Shown: positions 26,232 to 35,530, numbered from the stretch's first letter. The stretch is DNA of 64,000 nucleotides from Lysinibacter sp. HNR (GCF_029760935.1 NZ_CP121684.1:2728001-2792000), one strand, 5' to 3'. The notes: generated by a model not told the origin, from the letters alone. Program-made: numbers and translations.

Positions 26232-27535
26232 TACTCGTTGGCCCACTTCTGCGTCCAATAGGTGTCCCAGCTCTTGAGGAGCTCGTCGGCGGTCATCTTG
26301 CCAATGAGGACCTGCTGAAATTCGGAATCGGACTTTTGAATCCACTCGCTCCACCAGGAGGAACCGCGCGGCTGCACCACGCTGACGTAGGTCTCGGGAC
26401 TCTCGTTCATCGTCACATAGCTGGCCCACGGTCCGGTCTTATAGAAGTCGCTCTCTGCCGCCTCCTTGACGATCGGAACCAGACTGTTCTCCTGCGCAAA
26501 GGTGACGGGGGCGTCCCCCTCCGACAGGAAGCTGATGAGCTTCACCGCCTCGGCCTTGTGCTCGCTGGAGGCCGCCGTTCCCCAGCCCGCCGTAGCCATG
26601 GGCTGCGCCGCCTTGCCGGTGGGACCCTGCAGAAGAGGCGCGGTGCTCCACTGGCTCTCGGTCAGGGCTGCCGACTCCTTGATCGAGGCAATCACCTCCG
26701 GGTCCTGAAGCAGGAACGCCGTGGAACCGTTCGAAAAAGCCTCCACCATTTCTGGGTATCCCCACGCGACAGACGACGGAGGTGAGGCCTCCGAAAAGAC
26801 CTCAAGATAGGTGTCGAGCGCGTCCTTTGCCTCGGGAGCAGAGAAGATCGTCTTGCCGTTGGTGAGCTTGTAGGCGTTATCCACGTCCAGGTTATCGGCC
26901 ACATACGCCTCGATAATCGCCACAACGTTAGAGTTCGCCTGGGTTCCACCGCGGAACGCATACCCGTACTGGTTCTTAGACGGATCCTGAATCTTAGCGG
27001 CCTGCTCCAGCATCTCCTCCCACGTTTCGGGAGGCCCGCTAAATCCGGCATCCTTCACCAGATCGGTGCGGTAAAACAGGCTAAGACCGTAGAAACCGTA
27101 GGGAACATAGTAGGTTTTACCCTCCGCATCCGTGGAGTAATTGAGGGCGTTATCGGTGAGGCTCTCCCACCCCGCCCAACCCTCAAGGTCGGTGCTCATA
27201 TCCGCCAGCCAACCGTTGGTGGAAAACGGCCCGACCGTGATGTCCCGCACCTCCAACACGTCGATACCGCTGCCCGCCTGCAGCATCTGCTGAATCTTCT
27301 GATCCGCCTGATCCGTCGGGGGAGAAATAAGCTCAACCGTGATATCCGGGTTCTCCTTCTCGAACTCATCAAGCAGTTCACGGATCACCTGGGTGCGGGC
27401 CGGGTTGGTGAGGCTCTCCACCATCTGCAGGGTGACGGTTCCGTCGCCTGCCCCGCCCGACCCTCCCGCGCAGCCGCTCAGAATCAGGGTAGCCGCCATG
27501 GCAACACCCGCTCCCGTAAGAAGTTTCTTTTTCAT
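26231..27535 (-). CDS. Carbohydrate ABC transporter substrate-binding lipoprotein
   Basis: 434 residues with a lipoprotein signal (LILSGC, Cys22) followed by a Gly-rich linker. The family features of extracellular solute-binding protein type 1 are present: EFEKENPDITVEL, GIDVLEVRDITVGPF, YYVPYGFYGLSLFYRTDL and PPETWEEMLEQAAKI. It captures a sugar or oligosaccharide outside the membrane and hands it to the two permeases encoded downstream. The nature of the sugar is not evident; no glycosidase lies beside it. Confidence 0.9.
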   Translation of the reverse strand: MKKKLLTGAGVAMAATLILSGCAGGSGGAGDGTVTLQMVESLTNPARTQVIRELLDEFEKENPDITVELISPPTDQADQKIQQMLQAGSGIDVLEVRDITVGPFSTNGWLADMSTDLEGWAGWESLTDNALNYSTDAEGKTYYVPYGFYGLSLFYRTDLVKDAGFSGPPETWEEMLEQAAKIQDPSKNQYGYAFRGGTQANSNVVAIIEAYVADNLDVDNAYKLTNGKTIFSAPEAKDALDTYLEVFSEASPPSSVAWGYPEMVEAFSNGSTAFLLQDPEVIASIKESAALTESQWSTAPLLQGPTGKAAQPMATAGWGTAASSEHKAEAVKLISFLSEGDAPVTFAQENSLVPIVKEAAESDFYKTGPWASYVTMNESPETYVSVVQPRGSSWWSEWIQKSDSEFQQVLIGKMTADELLKSWDTYWTQKWANE

Positions 27536-27655
27536 CGTGTCGTTTCCTCTCGTTACACTTTTAGGTTTGGGCCGTGGGTCTGAGCTTTAGGCTCAGGCCT
27601 GGGGTTCACCCGACCCGCGACCGAATCAGCAATGACCCGCGCCCGCGCCCGCGCC

Positions 27656-28873
27656 CTACTGCCTGCTCCAGCGGTACAGCTCGGGCACACACCGCTCCGC
27701 AAAATACTCGTAATCACTCGCCGTGTTATACACGTGGGTGGACAACCGGAAATATCCCGCCCCACCAAAGCTCGTAAACCCTCCCTCCACACCGAGCTCG
27801 GTAGTGACCCGATCGCGCAGACTATTGGCCGTGGCAACGCTGTTGGCCAGGCCATCCGGTAAGCGAACAATCCGAAGCGCGTTCACGGGCATCCCCACAT
27901 CGACCCGGCTCTCCACGCCCGTTACCTCGTTCATCGCCTCAACGATAATGTTCTCCGCGTAATCGGCCAGGTCACTCATGTAGGTGCGGGCGGCACCCCA
28001 CCCCCAATACCTCTCGACCAAATCCAGCGAGGCGTGAGCGCTCAGATAGCTGGTCTGATCGAGCGTGCCCTGATGATCAAAACGAGCGGGATAGCTCTCG
28101 GGCGCACCCCACGAATCAATGACGGGATACAGCTCCTGCTGATGCCGACCCCGCGCCACCAACACCGCCGCTCCGCGCGGTGCGCAGGCAAACTTGTGCA
28201 GGTTTCCCACCCAAAAATCACAGTCGAGCCCGTCGAGGGGATCCGCCACAAGACCGGGAACGTGCGCCGCATCAACAAGCAGAGGGATGCCCCGCTCCCG
28301 CGCAATCCGAGACACCTCACGAACCGGCATAAAGCGGGCGGTGGCGGAGGTGATCTGATCAAGCACAATCAGCTCGGTATTCTCGGTGATCGCGTCGACT
28401 ATGGCCTGGAGGCTCCGCTCGGGACCTGCAAAAAGCGGCACCTCGGCGGTGCGCACGCTCCCCCGGATGCGCCGGGCAAGCCGCTCGGCTCCCATCGTGA
28501 CGGCGCCGTAACCGTGATCGGTCACCACAATATCGCTGCCCGGAGCCAGGGTGAGGCTGTTGTACACGACACTCGCCCCGGCGCTCGCGTTGGGGACCCA
28601 GGCCAGGTCAGAGGTTTCCGCGCCCAAAAAGTCCGCTATAGCGGGGCGGGCATCTGCCAGTCTGTGCGGCAGCGCGGGAAACCACACCACCGGGGCGGAG
28701 TCCATCTCCGCTCGGAGCGCGTTCTGCTGCTCCTGCACCACGCGGGGAACCGCGCCAAAGGAGCCGTGGTTCAGGTGTTTGATCTCGGGCGCGAGGGTCC
28801 AGGCATCCGCCGCCGGTCGACCGTCAGGAAGCTGAAGCGGGCTCGGAGCCCGGGTCTGTACACGAGATGACAC
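27656..28873 (-). CDS. Class V aminotransferase-fold PLP enzyme (isopenicillin N epimerase-like)
   Basis: 405 residues. HLNHGSFGAVP opens the family. The PLP-binding Asp201/His204 lie in LLVDAAHVPGL, and the Schiff-base lysine is K227 in VGNLHKFACAPRGAAVL. Relatives include isopenicillin N epimerase, cysteine desulfurase-like and EgtE-like C-S lyases; the exact reaction cannot be told. The GTG start has AGGAGG 11 bases upstream. It lies upstream of the sugar importer in the same direction, but 120 bp of GC-rich spacer separates them. Confidence 0.85.
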   Translation of the reverse strand: MSSRVQTRAPSPLQLPDGRPAADAWTLAPEIKHLNHGSFGAVPRVVQEQQNALRAEMDSAPVVWFPALPHRLADARPAIADFLGAETSDLAWVPNASAGASVVYNSLTLAPGSDIVVTDHGYGAVTMGAERLARRIRGSVRTAEVPLFAGPERSLQAIVDAITENTELIVLDQITSATARFMPVREVSRIARERGIPLLVDAAHVPGLVADPLDGLDCDFWVGNLHKFACAPRGAAVLVARGRHQQELYPVIDSWGAPESYPARFDHQGTLDQTSYLSAHASLDLVERYWGWGAARTYMSDLADYAENIIVEAMNEVTGVESRVDVGMPVNALRIVRLPDGLANSVATANSLRDRVTTELGVEGGFTSFGGAGYFRLSTHVYNTASDYEYFAERCVPELYRWSRQ

Positions 28874-28903
28874 GATAGGTTGAGCCTCCTGCGGTAAACG
28901 CCG

Positions 28904-28925
28904 TTGTTGACAAGTTGTTCAACAA
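28904..28925. promoter_or_regulatory. Nested dyad upstream of the PLP enzyme gene
   Basis: TTGTTGA-CAAGTTGT-TCAACAA is a 7-bp perfect dyad. It contains the smaller palindromes ACAAGTTGT and TTGTTCAACAA. It lies 30-50 bases before the GTG start, in the range of an operator. The remainder of the 28874-29097 gap holds no gene. Confidence 0.5.
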
Positions 28926-29097
28926 GTATATGCAGGAGTGTGAATGTTTTTCACCTTACAGGGTGATGAAACGGGTTTTTTGGTGGATGAGGCTCTGAGT
29001 AAGCGGAGCTCTTCTTAGATTTGTTTGATGACTTTGTCAGAGTTTCGTGAAGCGCTTGAACCCGTCAAACGAGTTTATTGAGCACTCGATTCCAAAT

Positions 29098-29853
29098 TCA
29101 ATCAGTAAACCCGAGCGCCTGACGGATGAGACTGAGGGTGAACATTCCGCGCTCTCGATCCACCTCATCAAGGTTGATCCAGGACAGGTGCGCAGGATCA
29201 ACAAGCTGATCGATGACCGCGCGGATCCGTTTCCGATCATTCTTACTCATCGATTCGTAACCCAGTGCAGAAGCATCGGTAACGCATGCCAGCAAAACTG
29301 CTGAATCGTCAAGGTGGCGATTTCGGTCGCGACGATCAACCATCCAGGCCGCGCCCTTCGCAACGAGCGCACCACGTTCATCAGGCACTCCAACAACTAC
29401 GCACGAGCCCGAATCAAAGCGAAGTGTACAGAGGTCTCGGCGCCGGATCGCCTGTTCTCCCGATGGAATAGGGAAAGCTGGTCGACGACCCAGGCGAGGC
29501 TCCATACGAGACGGAAGATGATCAGCAACCATAAGATCCACCTTGCGCCCGTCCTCGTGTTGAAACCGATATGCGTGCCGTTCATTATCGCTGAGATCGA
29601 ATCCGATCCTGTCCAGAGCCACGCGCGCCTGGACGAGACTCATGCGATTTGTCATGTAATCCACAAGCACATCCACGTCATCGGTCGGGCGACGCATCAC
29701 CACTCCGGTTCGACGCGCATGAACGGCCACCATCAATCCACCAACCAGTGTCCACTCTGAGGATATGTTGGCCTCGGCAAGTTCGATGACGGTGCGCCAA
29801 ACGGGGATAAGGTCATCATCACCCATATCGATACTCAGCGCACGGCCAGCCAT
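29098..29853 (-). CDS. Nucleotidyltransferase-fold protein, AbiEii-like toxin candidate
   Basis: 251 residues. The nucleotidyltransferase signature is present: LVGGLMVAVHARR (Gly38-Gly39) and then RRPTDDVDVLVD with the metal-binding Asp59 and Asp61, and a third candidate Asp in GRKVDLMVAD. There is no signal peptide. The ATG overlaps the upstream HTH gene by 19 bp, the arrangement of type IV AbiE-like toxin/antitoxin pairs, in which the second gene is a nucleotidyltransferase toxin. Assignment to AbiE is by architecture, not close sequence identity. It could instead be a housekeeping nucleotidyltransferase. Confidence 0.75.
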   Translation of the reverse strand: MAGRALSIDMGDDDLIPVWRTVIELAEANISSEWTLVGGLMVAVHARRTGVVMRRPTDDVDVLVDYMTNRMSLVQARVALDRIGFDLSDNERHAYRFQHEDGRKVDLMVADHLPSRMEPRLGRRPAFPIPSGEQAIRRRDLCTLRFDSGSCVVVGVPDERGALVAKGAAWMVDRRDRNRHLDDSAVLLACVTDASALGYESMSKNDRKRIRAVIDQLVDPAHLSWINLDEVDRERGMFTLSLIRQALGFTD

Positions 29854-30515
29854 TGTTGTCTCAGCCTTTCGAGCGATTGAAGCCCCGCGCTCCGCTCCCG
29901 CGTATCAGTGCTCCTGGCCAAATCGGCAGCAATCACGGCAGGTGGCATCGCCGAGGCATCATAGTTAATTGGGAGCGTGTTGTCGTAGAGCACGTCAGAC
30001 CCATTCTCCTTCGCCACCATGAAGTGGCTCCTCGCGTAATTCTCGACAGTTCCAGAACGAACGTATCCACAGACGTGGCGGCGATCCTCAATCAGGTTCG
30101 AGTTGATGAGGTGCGCTGCTGTACGGCCCGTTGCAATCAAGTTTGCGGCTGCACGCTCGGTATTTGCTGCAGTGTAACGGTGCGCTCTGGTCCGCTTCGA
30201 TACAACACTCGCGATCATTGATATGTCGGCTTCACGAATGCGGCGGAACACACGTGCACGGGTGCTGGGGCTCAGCCAATCAGCTTCCAGCCCAGAGAGT
30301 TCCCATAGCAACCCCCATGCGGTTGCCGTATCGAGTGTACGCCCAGATCCTCTCGTCGCATTAACTTCATACCGCGCGATCGCGTCGCTATTGGCGAGCC
30401 AGATGCCGTTCGCAAGTCTGCGCCCGGCGATGGCTTGGGTGCTCAACAGGTTGAGCGCGTGACGCTTAGTTATGCCGAGACGCTCGGCCAACTGGTTTGC
30501 AGTCAAATCAGACAC
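29835..30515 (-). CDS. HTH protein, AbiEi-like antitoxin candidate
   Basis: 226 residues with an N-terminal helix-turn-helix (LTANQLAERLGITKRHALNLLSTQAIAGRRL). A longer alpha/beta region follows, containing RRIREADISMIASVVSKR and the repeated Ala-rich helix ERAAANLIATGRTAAHLI. The GTG start lies at the edge of a large dyad. Antitoxins of AbiE systems bind inverted repeats in their own promoter, and the arrangement here fits that. The 19-bp overlap with the downstream nucleotidyltransferase gene shows coupled translation. Confidence 0.7.
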   Translation of the reverse strand: MSDLTANQLAERLGITKRHALNLLSTQAIAGRRLANGIWLANSDAIARYEVNATRGSGRTLDTATAWGLLWELSGLEADWLSPSTRARVFRRIREADISMIASVVSKRTRAHRYTAANTERAAANLIATGRTAAHLINSNLIEDRRHVCGYVRSGTVENYARSHFMVAKENGSDVLYDNTLPINYDASAMPPAVIAADLARSTDTRERSAGLQSLERLRQQWLAVR

Positions 30516-30551
30516 TGTCAGAAAACTTCCTACTCGGGAACTATTCTGACA
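30516..30551. promoter_or_regulatory. 36-bp nested dyad covering the antitoxin start region
   Basis: Two perfect inverted repeats share one centre: the outer arms TGTCAGAA / TTCTGACA (30516-30523 and 30544-30551) and the inner arms TTCC / GGAA (30527-30530 and 30537-30540). Read on the minus strand, the Shine-Dalgarno-like AGGAAG lies inside the dyad and the GTG follows directly. It can act as an operator for the AbiEi-like protein, or as an RNA hairpin hiding the ribosome site. Confidence 0.65.
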
Positions 30552-30606
30552 TGGTTGAGGAAAAAATGGAAGTGAAGCGATCAGGGCACATCACCATTTC
30601 CACACC

Positions 30607-31677
30607 TCAAACGCGATGAGCCGCAAAAGCATGCAGCCCAGCCGGGGCAATGATGAATTGAACCCGTTGTCCCTCCGCGAGAGCTTCTGCCTCCTGTGAG
30701 AGCATGGTGACAGGAACGCTGAGGCCGTGAGCGTCAATCTCTGCCCGCGCAAACGGACCAAAGAAATCTAGCGTCTGGATAATTCCTGAGGCCGCATCGG
30801 TAGAGGAGTGATCATTCGGGTGAAGAATCTGCACCCGTTCCGCCATCACCAGAACATCAACCTCCTGGCCGTCATGTAGATCGTGCTGTGAAGCTTCCAG
30901 GCTGAGCTGCCCGATCTCGATTCGCGCCAATTCTCCTGTGCCGCGCACTCGACCCTTACCCAACAACTGGCCACCCAAGAACTGGGCAACAAAGCGATTC
31001 TGCGGCTCTCGATACAGCATCTCTGGGGTGTCGTGCTGTTGCACCGCTCCCTCGTCGAGCATGAGCACCCGGTCGCCCAGGTCCATTGCCTCTTCTTGAT
31101 CGTGGGTCACCATGACGGTGGTCAGCCCGGTTTCTCTGTGGATGCGCTTCAGTTCACGCTGCATCTCACCCCGGATTTTCTTGTCCAGGGCGCTCAACGG
31201 CTCATCGAGCAGGAGCAGGTCCGGACTGGTGACGAGTGCTCGTGCGAGAGCAACGCGCTGCTGCTGACCGCCGGAGAGCTGCCCGGGGGAACGGCCCCCA
31301 AAATCTCCAAGGCCCACCAGCTTTAACATGTCCTCCGCTTTTTTCTTTGCCGTCTTCCGCAGTGTGCGTCGGGCCTGTAGTCCGTAGGCAACATTTGCTA
31401 GGACACTCAGGTGGGGAAAGAGAGCATAGTTTTGGAACACAAAACCAATATTGCGTTTCTCCACCGAAAGACGGGTGATGTCTTTCGAACCCACCAGAAT
31501 AGTGCCCTCGTCGGGTTCTTCTAACCCCGCGATGATACGCAAGAGTGTGGATTTACCGGAGCCAGAGGAACCGAGCATGCAACAGAATTGGCCGTCTCCA
31601 ACGTTCAGGTTCACAGGCTCGAGTACACGGGTAGAGCCAAACGTTTTAGACACGTGAGAAATGCTGAGTTGAGCCAT
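30607..31677 (-). CDS. ABC transporter ATP-binding protein (PotA-like)
   Basis: 356 residues. Walker A GSSGSGKST, signature [15 protein letters not shown] and Walker B LLLDEPLSALD are followed by HDQEEAMDLGD and a C-terminal TOBE-like domain (GKGRVRGTG, VLVMAERVQIL). This is the layout of ATPases for spermidine/putrescine, iron or thiamine-type importers and of CUT1 sugar importers. The ATG shares one base with the stop of the second permease. It energises the importer encoded by the genes at 31677-34518. Confidence 0.9.
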   Translation of the reverse strand: MAQLSISHVSKTFGSTRVLEPVNLNVGDGQFCCMLGSSGSGKSTLLRIIAGLEEPDEGTILVGSKDITRLSVEKRNIGFVFQNYALFPHLSVLANVAYGLQARRTLRKTAKKKAEDMLKLVGLGDFGGRSPGQLSGGQQQRVALARALVTSPDLLLLDEPLSALDKKIRGEMQRELKRIHRETGLTTVMVTHDQEEAMDLGDRVLMLDEGAVQQHDTPEMLYREPQNRFVAQFLGGQLLGKGRVRGTGELARIEIGQLSLEASQHDLHDGQEVDVLVMAERVQILHPNDHSSTDAASGIIQTLDFFGPFARAEIDAHGLSVPVTMLSQEAEALAEGQRVQFIIAPAGLHAFAAHRV

Positions 31678-32486
31678 TATCGTCCTTTGGTCGTCACGGT
31701 GAACAGTCTGGCGGCGTTACCAGAAAGCCAGTTAAGCGCGATCACCAGCAATACCGTGGTGAGAATGATGAGGGTAGCCAGAGCATCCACATCCGGGGTG
31801 ACACCGAGTCGAACCATCGAATAGATCTGTACCGGCAGTGTCGAAATGCCAATCGGTGCCAGAAAAAGTTGGATCGCAAAGTTGTTGAAGGTGATCACAA
31901 AGGCGAGCATTCCACCCGCGATGATCGAAGGGCCGATCAGCGGAACGGTCACGGTGAGGAAAGTCCTGAGCGCCCCCGCGCCAAGAGAGTGGGCTGCCTC
32001 TGCGTAGTGGGGATCAAGGCCGCGTAATCGTCCACCCACGATCAGCACAACAAACGGAAGCGAGGTCACAATCGACGCCAGGATCAATCCCAAAGAGTTT
32101 GACCCCAGCCCCAACCAACTCATCACGATCACAAGACCGGCCGCAAGAATCAGTGCCGGAACAGTCAGTAATGCAAGCAGGAGAGAATTGATCGGTGCGG
32201 TAATAACGACACGGCTACGTGCCATGCCGAGGGCAAGAACGGTTCCTACCAGAACAGCAAAAACTGTTGACTGAGCGGCCAGGTTAAGGCTCACCCCCAA
32301 CGCTTCGAGCAGAGCCGTGTTGTTTGCGAGGTTGGTGTACCAATCAAAAGTGAACTGAAAGGGGAGGGTGCCGTATCGGGATTGGTTAAACCCGAGAACC
32401 GCCATGCTCAACAGGGGAAGCGAGAGCACAAAAAGCGTGAGATACAACCAGATTTTCATCAGACGCGGCAGAAGCGCATTCTTCAC
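31677..32486 (-). CDS. ABC transporter permease 2 (PotC-like)
   Basis: 269 residues from the GTG at 32486, whose GTGA overlaps the stop of the first permease; longer readings extend into that gene and are rejected. Six membrane segments, with the EAA loop DPHYAEAAHSLGAGALRTFLTVTVP near residue 140. It pairs with the preceding permease. Confidence 0.9.
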   Translation of the reverse strand: MKNALLPRLMKIWLYLTLFVLSLPLLSMAVLGFNQSRYGTLPFQFTFDWYTNLANNTALLEALGVSLNLAAQSTVFAVLVGTVLALGMARSRVVITAPINSLLLALLTVPALILAAGLVIVMSWLGLGSNSLGLILASIVTSLPFVVLIVGGRLRGLDPHYAEAAHSLGAGALRTFLTVTVPLIGPSIIAGGMLAFVITFNNFAIQLFLAPIGISTLPVQIYSMVRLGVTPDVDALATLIILTTVLLVIALNWLSGNAARLFTVTTKGR

Positions 32487-33394
32487 GAGACTAACCTTTC
32501 TACGCGAGAAATACCGGATATTGAACGTCTCGACCAGGCGAGCAGCCCGGTCACGATCCCCACAACCACGAGGCCAGCCACAAGTAGCACCAGCGACATT
32601 GCCACGGCAAACTGCTGGTGAGCCCCGGAAAGCAGTTGGGTCGATATGGTGTTTCCGAGCATTTGGCCTCCGGGTCCACCCAGGATCGCCGGCTCCGCAA
32701 ACGCGCCCACAGTCTGAACAAAGGTGAGAGCGAAGTTCACGCCGATCATCGCCGAACTCAGGGGCCAAACCACTCTGGTGAACACAAAACGCTTACTGGC
32801 CCCGAGCGTTCGTGATGCCTCTAACACAGAAGAGTTGATCTGCTCTGAGGCCGAAAACATGATCAGGATCGCCGTTGGGACACTCTCCTGTATCAGCATC
32901 AGGATGTTGGCAAGAGGCGTGTACATAATGGATGCGTTTGCGTCCACAAGACCCAGCCCGGAAAGCAGAGACATCACCGGCCCGCCCGCCTGAATCAGGC
33001 TCACAAAACCGTAGATAAGTAAAAGCTGCGAGGTGATGTAGGGGATGATGACAAACCCCAGAATGAGTGGCCTGGTTCGGGGGCGAGTGTACCTGGCCAG
33101 AGCCCAGGCTGCAGGCCATCCCAGGGCAATACTCATCACGGTTACGCACACCGCGATAAGAAGGGTGCGGCCAAGTAGCGCCATATACACCGGGTTTCCC
33201 AGCATCGCGGCAAAATTCTCGAGAGTAAAACTGCCCGCGTTTGTGGTGAACCCGATCACGATAAGAGCGCCGAGCGGGAAAGCGGCAAACACCACCAGCA
33301 TGAGACCACCCGGGGTGAGTAGGAAACCAGTCCCGAGCCCACCCCGCCACCCCGCTGTGGGGCGGGGGGCGAGAGAAAACGGTGCGGTGGTCAT
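32483..33394 (-). CDS. ABC transporter permease 1 (PotB-like)
   Basis: 303 residues from the ATG at 33394, which shares one base with the stop of the binding-protein gene. Hydrophobic throughout with about six membrane segments; the EAA loop reads SSVLEASRTLGASKRFVFTRVVWP near residue 200. Forms the membrane channel with the second permease. The transported substrate is not obvious. Confidence 0.9.
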   Translation of the reverse strand: MTTAPFSLAPRPTAGWRGGLGTGFLLTPGGLMLVVFAAFPLGALIVIGFTTNAGSFTLENFAAMLGNPVYMALLGRTLLIAVCVTVMSIALGWPAAWALARYTRPRTRPLILGFVIIPYITSQLLLIYGFVSLIQAGGPVMSLLSGLGLVDANASIMYTPLANILMLIQESVPTAILIMFSASEQINSSVLEASRTLGASKRFVFTRVVWPLSSAMIGVNFALTFVQTVGAFAEPAILGGPGGQMLGNTISTQLLSGAHQQFAVAMSLVLLVAGLVVVGIVTGLLAWSRRSISGISRVERLVS

Positions 33395-34518
33395 CAGAAG
33401 CTTGCTTTCACCTGCGTCCAAGCGTCAACCCAGGACTGCATCCGTTCCTCAGGTTGTGGCAATTGGAGGGCCAATTGTGAAATTTTGTCGGTATTGGCTT
33501 GTAACCGCTGATCCGTTTCGGGAGTGAACCCGTCCACGACGGCTTTATTAGCCGGGGCCGGAGACTCATCTTCGGGTGTTTCGGCCCAGGTCGACAGGAA
33601 TTCTTTACCGGTCATATAGTTCAACCACTCGTAGGCAAGATCGAGTTTTTTGGTTTTCGCTGAGATGGACCAGTTGTCGATCCAACCGACTGCACCCTCT
33701 TTCGCAACCGAATAGGTGATGTTCTCGGCACCGGGGACACCGCTAGCCAGGAGGTTACCGATCGTGTCAGAGTTTCCGATGCCTGCAACCACCGCACCAC
33801 TGGTGATGGCTTTCACGAGATCATCCGATGACGAGTAGGTCATCTTGGCGTTTTCTTTGAGTTCTTGTAGGGCCGGGGTAATCGCATCCAGATCAGGATT
33901 TTGTGGGTCAAGGCCGAGGTAGAGCGCAGTGATAGGGATCAAGACGGTGGGGTCATCAATCAACGCGATTTTTCCTTTATATTGTGGGTCCCACAGCACA
34001 CCGAGGGTGTCGCAGGGCCCCGCCACCTGCACACTGTCGCAGAAGAGCCCGGCGCTCCCCCAGGTCCACGGAAGACCGTACAGTTTTCCGTCGCGACGGA
34101 TCTCATTACGACCCGAAAAATCGGGGTAAATATCGGCAAAGTTTTGGAGACGGGCAGTGTCGAGTTCGTGAAAGAGTTCGCGGTCAATCCCGTGCCCGAT
34201 GTACTGGATGTTGGGTAAGGCAACATCAATACTTCCGTTTGCCTTCTCTACCATCTGGAGCATATTGGCTTCAGAGTCGATGTATTGAAACTTGAGGGTG
34301 GCACCGGTTTTTTCTTTAAAGTCAGCGCCGACCCAGGGCAAGTCGGCACCGTATCCTTTCCAGACTGCAATCGTGAGGGTACTGTCATCATTGGTTTCTC
34401 CGGGTGAGAGTGAGCACGCTGCGAGGGCAACCATCGCCGTCACAGCCGCACCCAGAACGCTCAGCACGCGCCGGACGGTGGGGCGGTGCTGTCGAGCAGG
34501 GGGGTACAAAACGTTCAT
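33394..34518 (-). CDS. ABC transporter substrate-binding lipoprotein (PotD/PotF-like)
   Basis: 374 residues with a lipoprotein signal (MVALAACSLSPGE; the lipidated Cys is in LAAC). The mature protein has the features of spermidine/putrescine-type binding proteins: LTIAVWKGYG, KEKTGATLKFQYIDSEANMLQMVEKANGSIDVALPN split over residues 70-105, GLPWTWGSAGLFCD and WLNYMTGKEFL. It is the first gene of the importer operon. A TIM-barrel isomerase-like gene and a ROK regulator lie just upstream. The ligand could therefore be a sugar or polyol derivative instead of a polyamine (inference). Confidence 0.85.
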   Translation of the reverse strand: MNVLYPPARQHRPTVRRVLSVLGAAVTAMVALAACSLSPGETNDDSTLTIAVWKGYGADLPWVGADFKEKTGATLKFQYIDSEANMLQMVEKANGSIDVALPNIQYIGHGIDRELFHELDTARLQNFADIYPDFSGRNEIRRDGKLYGLPWTWGSAGLFCDSVQVAGPCDTLGVLWDPQYKGKIALIDDPTVLIPITALYLGLDPQNPDLDAITPALQELKENAKMTYSSSDDLVKAITSGAVVAGIGNSDTIGNLLASGVPGAENITYSVAKEGAVGWIDNWSISAKTKKLDLAYEWLNYMTGKEFLSTWAETPEDESPAPANKAVVDGFTPETDQRLQANTDKISQLALQLPQPEERMQSWVDAWTQVKASF

Positions 34519-34570
34519 GTTTCCTTTCCTTTCCTAATTTTCTAGTTCCACAGTGGTAAGCAGCAGCGAA

Positions 34571-35530
34571 TCACACGATGCCCGCAAGAGTTTTTTCGAA
34601 GAAATTTCGGGCGGTTATGAGTTCCGCTACGGGGTCTGGAGCGGCATCGAGTTCAATCATGATCCCGCCGGAATACCCGGCTTCGGCCAGAGCTTGGGCA
34701 AATGCACACCAGTCGACAACGCCCTGTCCTGCCGCCCGAAAATAGTCACGATGACGCGCAAAGATTCCTGCGTCAACATTTACCTTCTCTGTAAACGGAC
34801 CGGTCGCATCTTTCCAATGCGCCATCACAACACGTTCGCGGTGACGGTGGAGGATAGCAACCGGGTCTCCTCCTCCAAGAACAATGTGCCCGGTGTCCGG
34901 ACAGAAAGAGACGAGGAACGGATCGGTCAAAAGCAGAAAAAGGTCGATGTCTCGCGGGGTCCAAAAAACAGAGTGACTCTCGGTGTGTAACGCCACGGTC
35001 ACACCGTGTCGAGCGGTGATAGCACCAACCTCATGCACCAGCTCAACAAGAGGAAGAACCGTGGCCAGGCTGACGGGGTCGAGCCCCGTGCCTGTCGCGT
35101 TATTGCGCCGCATGGGGAGACCGGTCACGAGTACGGTGGCACCAAGCTCGGCAAGAAAAGCCGCCTCGGCTTCGGCCTCGTTGAGAATCTTTTCTCGGGT
35201 GGCCGGGTGAGCAACGTCGTCCGCGTCTTCGATGGATGAAAAGTATGAGCTTACAACGCGCATCCCCCGATCGGCGAGTTCCCTGGCGAACGCTCCGGTC
35301 GACCCGTAGGCGGCAAGAGCGCTCTCCCGGTCAGCGGGAGAAAACGTCATTTCGATCTCTGTGATTTCTGCTTTCTGCAGTGCGTCCAGAACGGTGTTCC
35401 AAAAGCGCTTCGGCGCACTCTGCGCCAACGCCGCCACTTCTTCGTCTCTGGATAACCCCCAAAAGGTGGGAGAGAAAAAGGTGATGAGGTCAACCCCGTA
35501 GTTCGGGGTTGTGAGTGGGGAGATGGTCAT
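34571..35530 (-). CDS. Sugar phosphate isomerase/epimerase family TIM-barrel protein (IolE-like)
   Basis: 319 residues from the ATG at 35530 (GAAGAAGAGG upstream). The barrel carries ITEIEMTFSP, GATVLVTGLPM, VALHTESH, FLVSFCPDTGHIVLGGGDP and VVMAHWKDA, with the C-terminal GYSGGIMIELD. These are the metal-ligand strands of the AP-endonuclease-2-like sugar isomerase/epimerase family, which includes inosose dehydratase. It lies 52 bp upstream of the importer operon and probably acts on the imported compound (inference). Confidence 0.85.
   Translation of the reverse strand: MTISPLTTPNYGVDLITFFSPTFWGLSRDEEVAALAQSAPKRFWNTVLDALQKAEITEIEMTFSPADRESALAAYGSTGAFARELADRGMRVVSSYFSSIEDADDVAHPATREKILNEAEAEAAFLAELGATVLVTGLPMRRNNATGTGLDPVSLATVLPLVELVHEVGAITARHGVTVALHTESHSVFWTPRDIDLFLLLTDPFLVSFCPDTGHIVLGGGDPVAILHRHRERVVMAHWKDATGPFTEKVNVDAGIFARHRDYFRAAGQGVVDWCAFAQALAEAGYSGGIMIELDAAPDPVAELITARNFFEKTLAGIV

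Noticed and set aside
28034..28870. A 278-codon plus-strand frame
   Set aside because: It mirrors the class V aminotransferase gene, which has all active-site motifs.
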